A model generated the notes under the pieces. That model was not told the DNA's origin. It was given only the letters and a program-made list of their open reading frames with translations, and did no database searches. Source: Anaeromyces robustus (Eukaryota > Neocallimastigomycota > Neocallimastigomycetes > Neocallimastigales > Neocallimastigaceae). Taken from it: a stretch of DNA of 22,500 nucleotides. Positions 20,694 to 22,500 of the stretch are shown here, in pieces. The stretch's first letter is position 1, and every line of letters begins with the position of its first letter. The position numbers and the translations under genes are program-made. The DNA lies in contig MCFG01000011.1 in NCBI GenBank assembly GCA_002104895.1, forward strand, positions 325,001 through 347,500, read 5' to 3'.

Positions 20694-22500
20694 ATGGAGT
20701 CATCATCGTCATCAGAAGAAAGTTTAAATATGATAAATGTTTTATTAGGGTATTATGATAGAAGTGCTATTGAAGATGAAAATGTTGAAAAAAAGGAATT
20801 TTTATTAGCAGCAGAAAAAGGAAATTTAGATCGAGTAAAATATCTTTTTGAAAAAAATAATGATATTATTCATACAAAAGATGAAGATAATAAATCTGCA
20901 TTAATAAAAGCAGCAGAATTTGGAAATTTAGAAATAGTTAAATATTTATATGAAAATGGAGCAGATATCAATGAAAAAAGTTTTTATGATCGAACAGCAT
21001 TAATTTATGCTATTACAAATGAACATTTAGAATTAGTAAAATTTTTAGTTGAAAATGGATCAACCCTAGATTATATTGATGATAATTCAGATAGTACTCT
21101 ATTAACCTTAGCTTCTAAAATAAAAAATACGGATATTTTAAAATATTTATTAGAAAAAGGTGGAAATATTAATGAAAAAGATAATGAAAATTGTACTTTA
21201 CTTACCTATCCTATTATCAATGGAGATTTAAATACAGTAAAATATTTAATTAATCGAGGTATAGATTATCATCAACCTATGTATAAAACTAATGCTACAC
21301 CTTTAATTATAGCAGCAAATAATAGAAAAACAGATATTGTAAAATATTTTTTAAATTTAAATATTAATATTGATGAAAAAGATAGTGATGGGAAAACAGC
21401 ATTAATTTATGCTATAGAAAATGATAATTTAAAAATTATAAAATGTCTTATAGAAAATTTTGCTAATATTAATGAATGTAATAATGAAGGTCAAAGTCCA
21501 TTAAATATTGCATCTAGTTTAGGTTCTTTCGAAATTGTTAAATATTTAGTAGAAAAGGGTGCTGATGTTAATAGTAAAGATAATGAATTTATGTCTCCTC
21601 TTCTTCAAAGTATTACTAATAAACATTATAATATTGCTAAATTTTTAATTGATAATGATGCTGATATTAATGATAAAAATAATAAAGATATTACTCCTTT
21701 ACATCTTCTTACTCAACATGGTCATTTTGAATTAGTAAAATATTTATTAGAACATGGTGTAGATATTGATGCTAAAGAAAAAGAAAATAATGAAACACCA
21801 TTAATGATTGCTGCCGCCTTAGATCATAAAGAAATTGTAAAACTTTTAGTAGAACGTAGAGCTTATATTAATCATAAACGTAAAGATGGATTAACAGCAG
21901 CTATGATTGCTTTAAATCGAGGAAATAATGAAATAGGTTATTATCTTTTTAAAATTGCTTCTAATGCTAATGAAAAAATAGGAAATAATAATAATATTTC
22001 TACAACAACTACTCCTTTAATTTTTGAAATTATTAAAGGTAATAATGATAGAGTAAAAGAATTAATTGAAAATGGAAATGGAAATGTTAATGAAAGATCA
22101 GAAAATAATGTTACACCTTTAATTGCAGCAGCTTCTAAAGGAAATACACCTTTAATTAAATATTTATTAGAAAAAGGAGCAAATATTACATTTAAAACTT
22201 ATAAAGGTCAAACAGCTCTTCATTGTGCTGCTAAAAATGGACATCTTAATGTAGTAAAATTCTTATTAGATAAAGATATTAATATTAATGAAAAAAATAA
22301 TACTGGAGCTACACCATTAATGTTAGCTGTACATAAAGGACATTTACAAATAGCAAAAGCTTTACTAGATAAAGGAGCTTTAATTAATGAAAAAGATGAT
22401 GGTGGTATGACACCTCTTCTTTATGCTACTGAAAATGGTAATATTGAAATGGTAAGATTTTTATCAGAGAGAGCTGCCAGAATTAATGAAACTGATAATT
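20694..22500 (+). CDS. ankyrin-repeat protein, N-terminal 602 residues (3' end outside window)
   Basis: One uninterrupted frame runs from ATG at 20694 to the window edge with no stop, giving 602 codons plus one base. Residues 1-35 are Ser/Glu-rich and not repeated (MESSSSSEESLNMINVLLGY). From about residue 39, 17 ankyrin repeats follow, most 33 residues long, with the usual pattern TPL..A...GH.E.VKYLLE.GADIN.KD. Good examples are repeats 2, 8, 10, 14, 15 and 16 (TALHCAAKNGHLNVVKFLL). Repeats 5 and 12 are degenerate, and repeat 12 carries an Asn-rich insert. There is no signal peptide, membrane segment or second domain in view; one could follow downstream. Ankyrin stacks bind other proteins, so an adaptor role is inferred and the partner is unknown. 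Gly codons split between GGA and GGT, unlike the GGT-dominated fumarate reductase. It was recognised by reading the frame directly; the end is cut by the window. Confidence 0.93.
   Translation, partial: MESSSSSEESLNMINVLLGYYDRSAIEDENVEKKEFLLAAEKGNLDRVKYLFEKNNDIIHTKDEDNKSALIKAAEFGNLEIVKYLYENGADINEKSFYDRTALIYAITNEHLELVKFLVENGSTLDYIDDNSDSTLLTLASKIKNTDILKYLLEKGGNINEKDNENCTLLTYPIINGDLNTVKYLINRGIDYHQPMYKTNATPLIIAANNRKTDIVKYFLNLNINIDEKDSDGKTALIYAIENDNLKIIKCLIENFANINECNNEGQSPLNIASSLGSFEIVKYLVEKGADVNSKDNEFMSPLLQSITNKHYNIAKFLIDNDADINDKNNKDITPLHLLTQHGHFELVKYLLEHGVDIDAKEKENNETPLMIAAALDHKEIVKLLVERRAYINHKRKDGLTAAMIALNRGNNEIGYYLFKIASNANEKIGNNNNISTTTTPLIFEIIKGNNDRVKELIENGNGNVNERSENNVTPLIAAASKGNTPLIKYLLEKGANITFKTYKGQTALHCAAKNGHLNVVKFLLDKDININEKNNTGATPLMLAVHKGHLQIAKALLDKGALINEKDDGGMTPLLYATENGNIEMVRFLSERAARINETDN

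Overview
The window is eukaryotic nuclear DNA of extreme A+T content. Genes have GT-AG introns with GTAAG/GTAAT donors. Exons read at roughly one third G+C, while introns and intergenic DNA read at about a tenth or less and are full of homopolymers and TTTA/AAAT arrays. The fungal-type G-protein beta subunit, the soluble OSM1-like fumarate reductase, the large ankyrin-repeat gene and this composition together best fit an anaerobic gut fungus (Neocallimastigomycota). That assignment is inference. An AT-rich amoebozoan such as Dictyostelium is the main alternative; the fungal-looking G-beta and the multi-kilobase intergenic gaps argue against it.

Layout: (1) 43-2601, + strand, the last four exons of a TTC7/Ypp1-family TPR protein, the plasma-membrane PI4-kinase scaffold; its 5' part lies outside the window. 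(2) 2602-7167, intergenic, with a long TTTA array, a 42-nt A run and an eight-copy 36-bp minisatellite. (3) 7168-9192, + strand, an intact single-exon fumarate reductase with an N-terminal membrane anchor and an unusual C-terminal extension. (4) 9193-12998, intergenic, holding a 240-bp island of coding-like composition at 11341-11580 that looks like a decayed gene or transposon piece. (5) 12999-15142, - strand, a complete four-exon G-protein beta subunit whose last exon encodes only three residues. (6) 15143-20693, intergenic, with TTTA/TTAG arrays, a 22-bp-arm palindrome, a smaller inverted repeat and a 70-bp tandem duplication. (7) 20694-22500, + strand, an ankyrin-repeat gene open to the window edge, with 17 repeats in its first 602 codons.

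The four genes are not an operon or an obvious cluster. They cover phosphoinositide signalling scaffolds (TTC7-like), heterotrimeric G-protein signalling, an anaerobic electron sink (fumarate reductase) and an ankyrin adaptor of unknown role. No tRNA, rRNA, CRISPR array or intact mobile element was seen.

The most interesting signals are a possible degenerate cytochrome-b5-reductase-like FAD barrel fused to the fumarate reductase, a possible two-start targeting arrangement in that gene, the GC-richer intergenic island, the 36-bp minisatellite with two unit types, and the near-perfect palindrome at 17033-17077.
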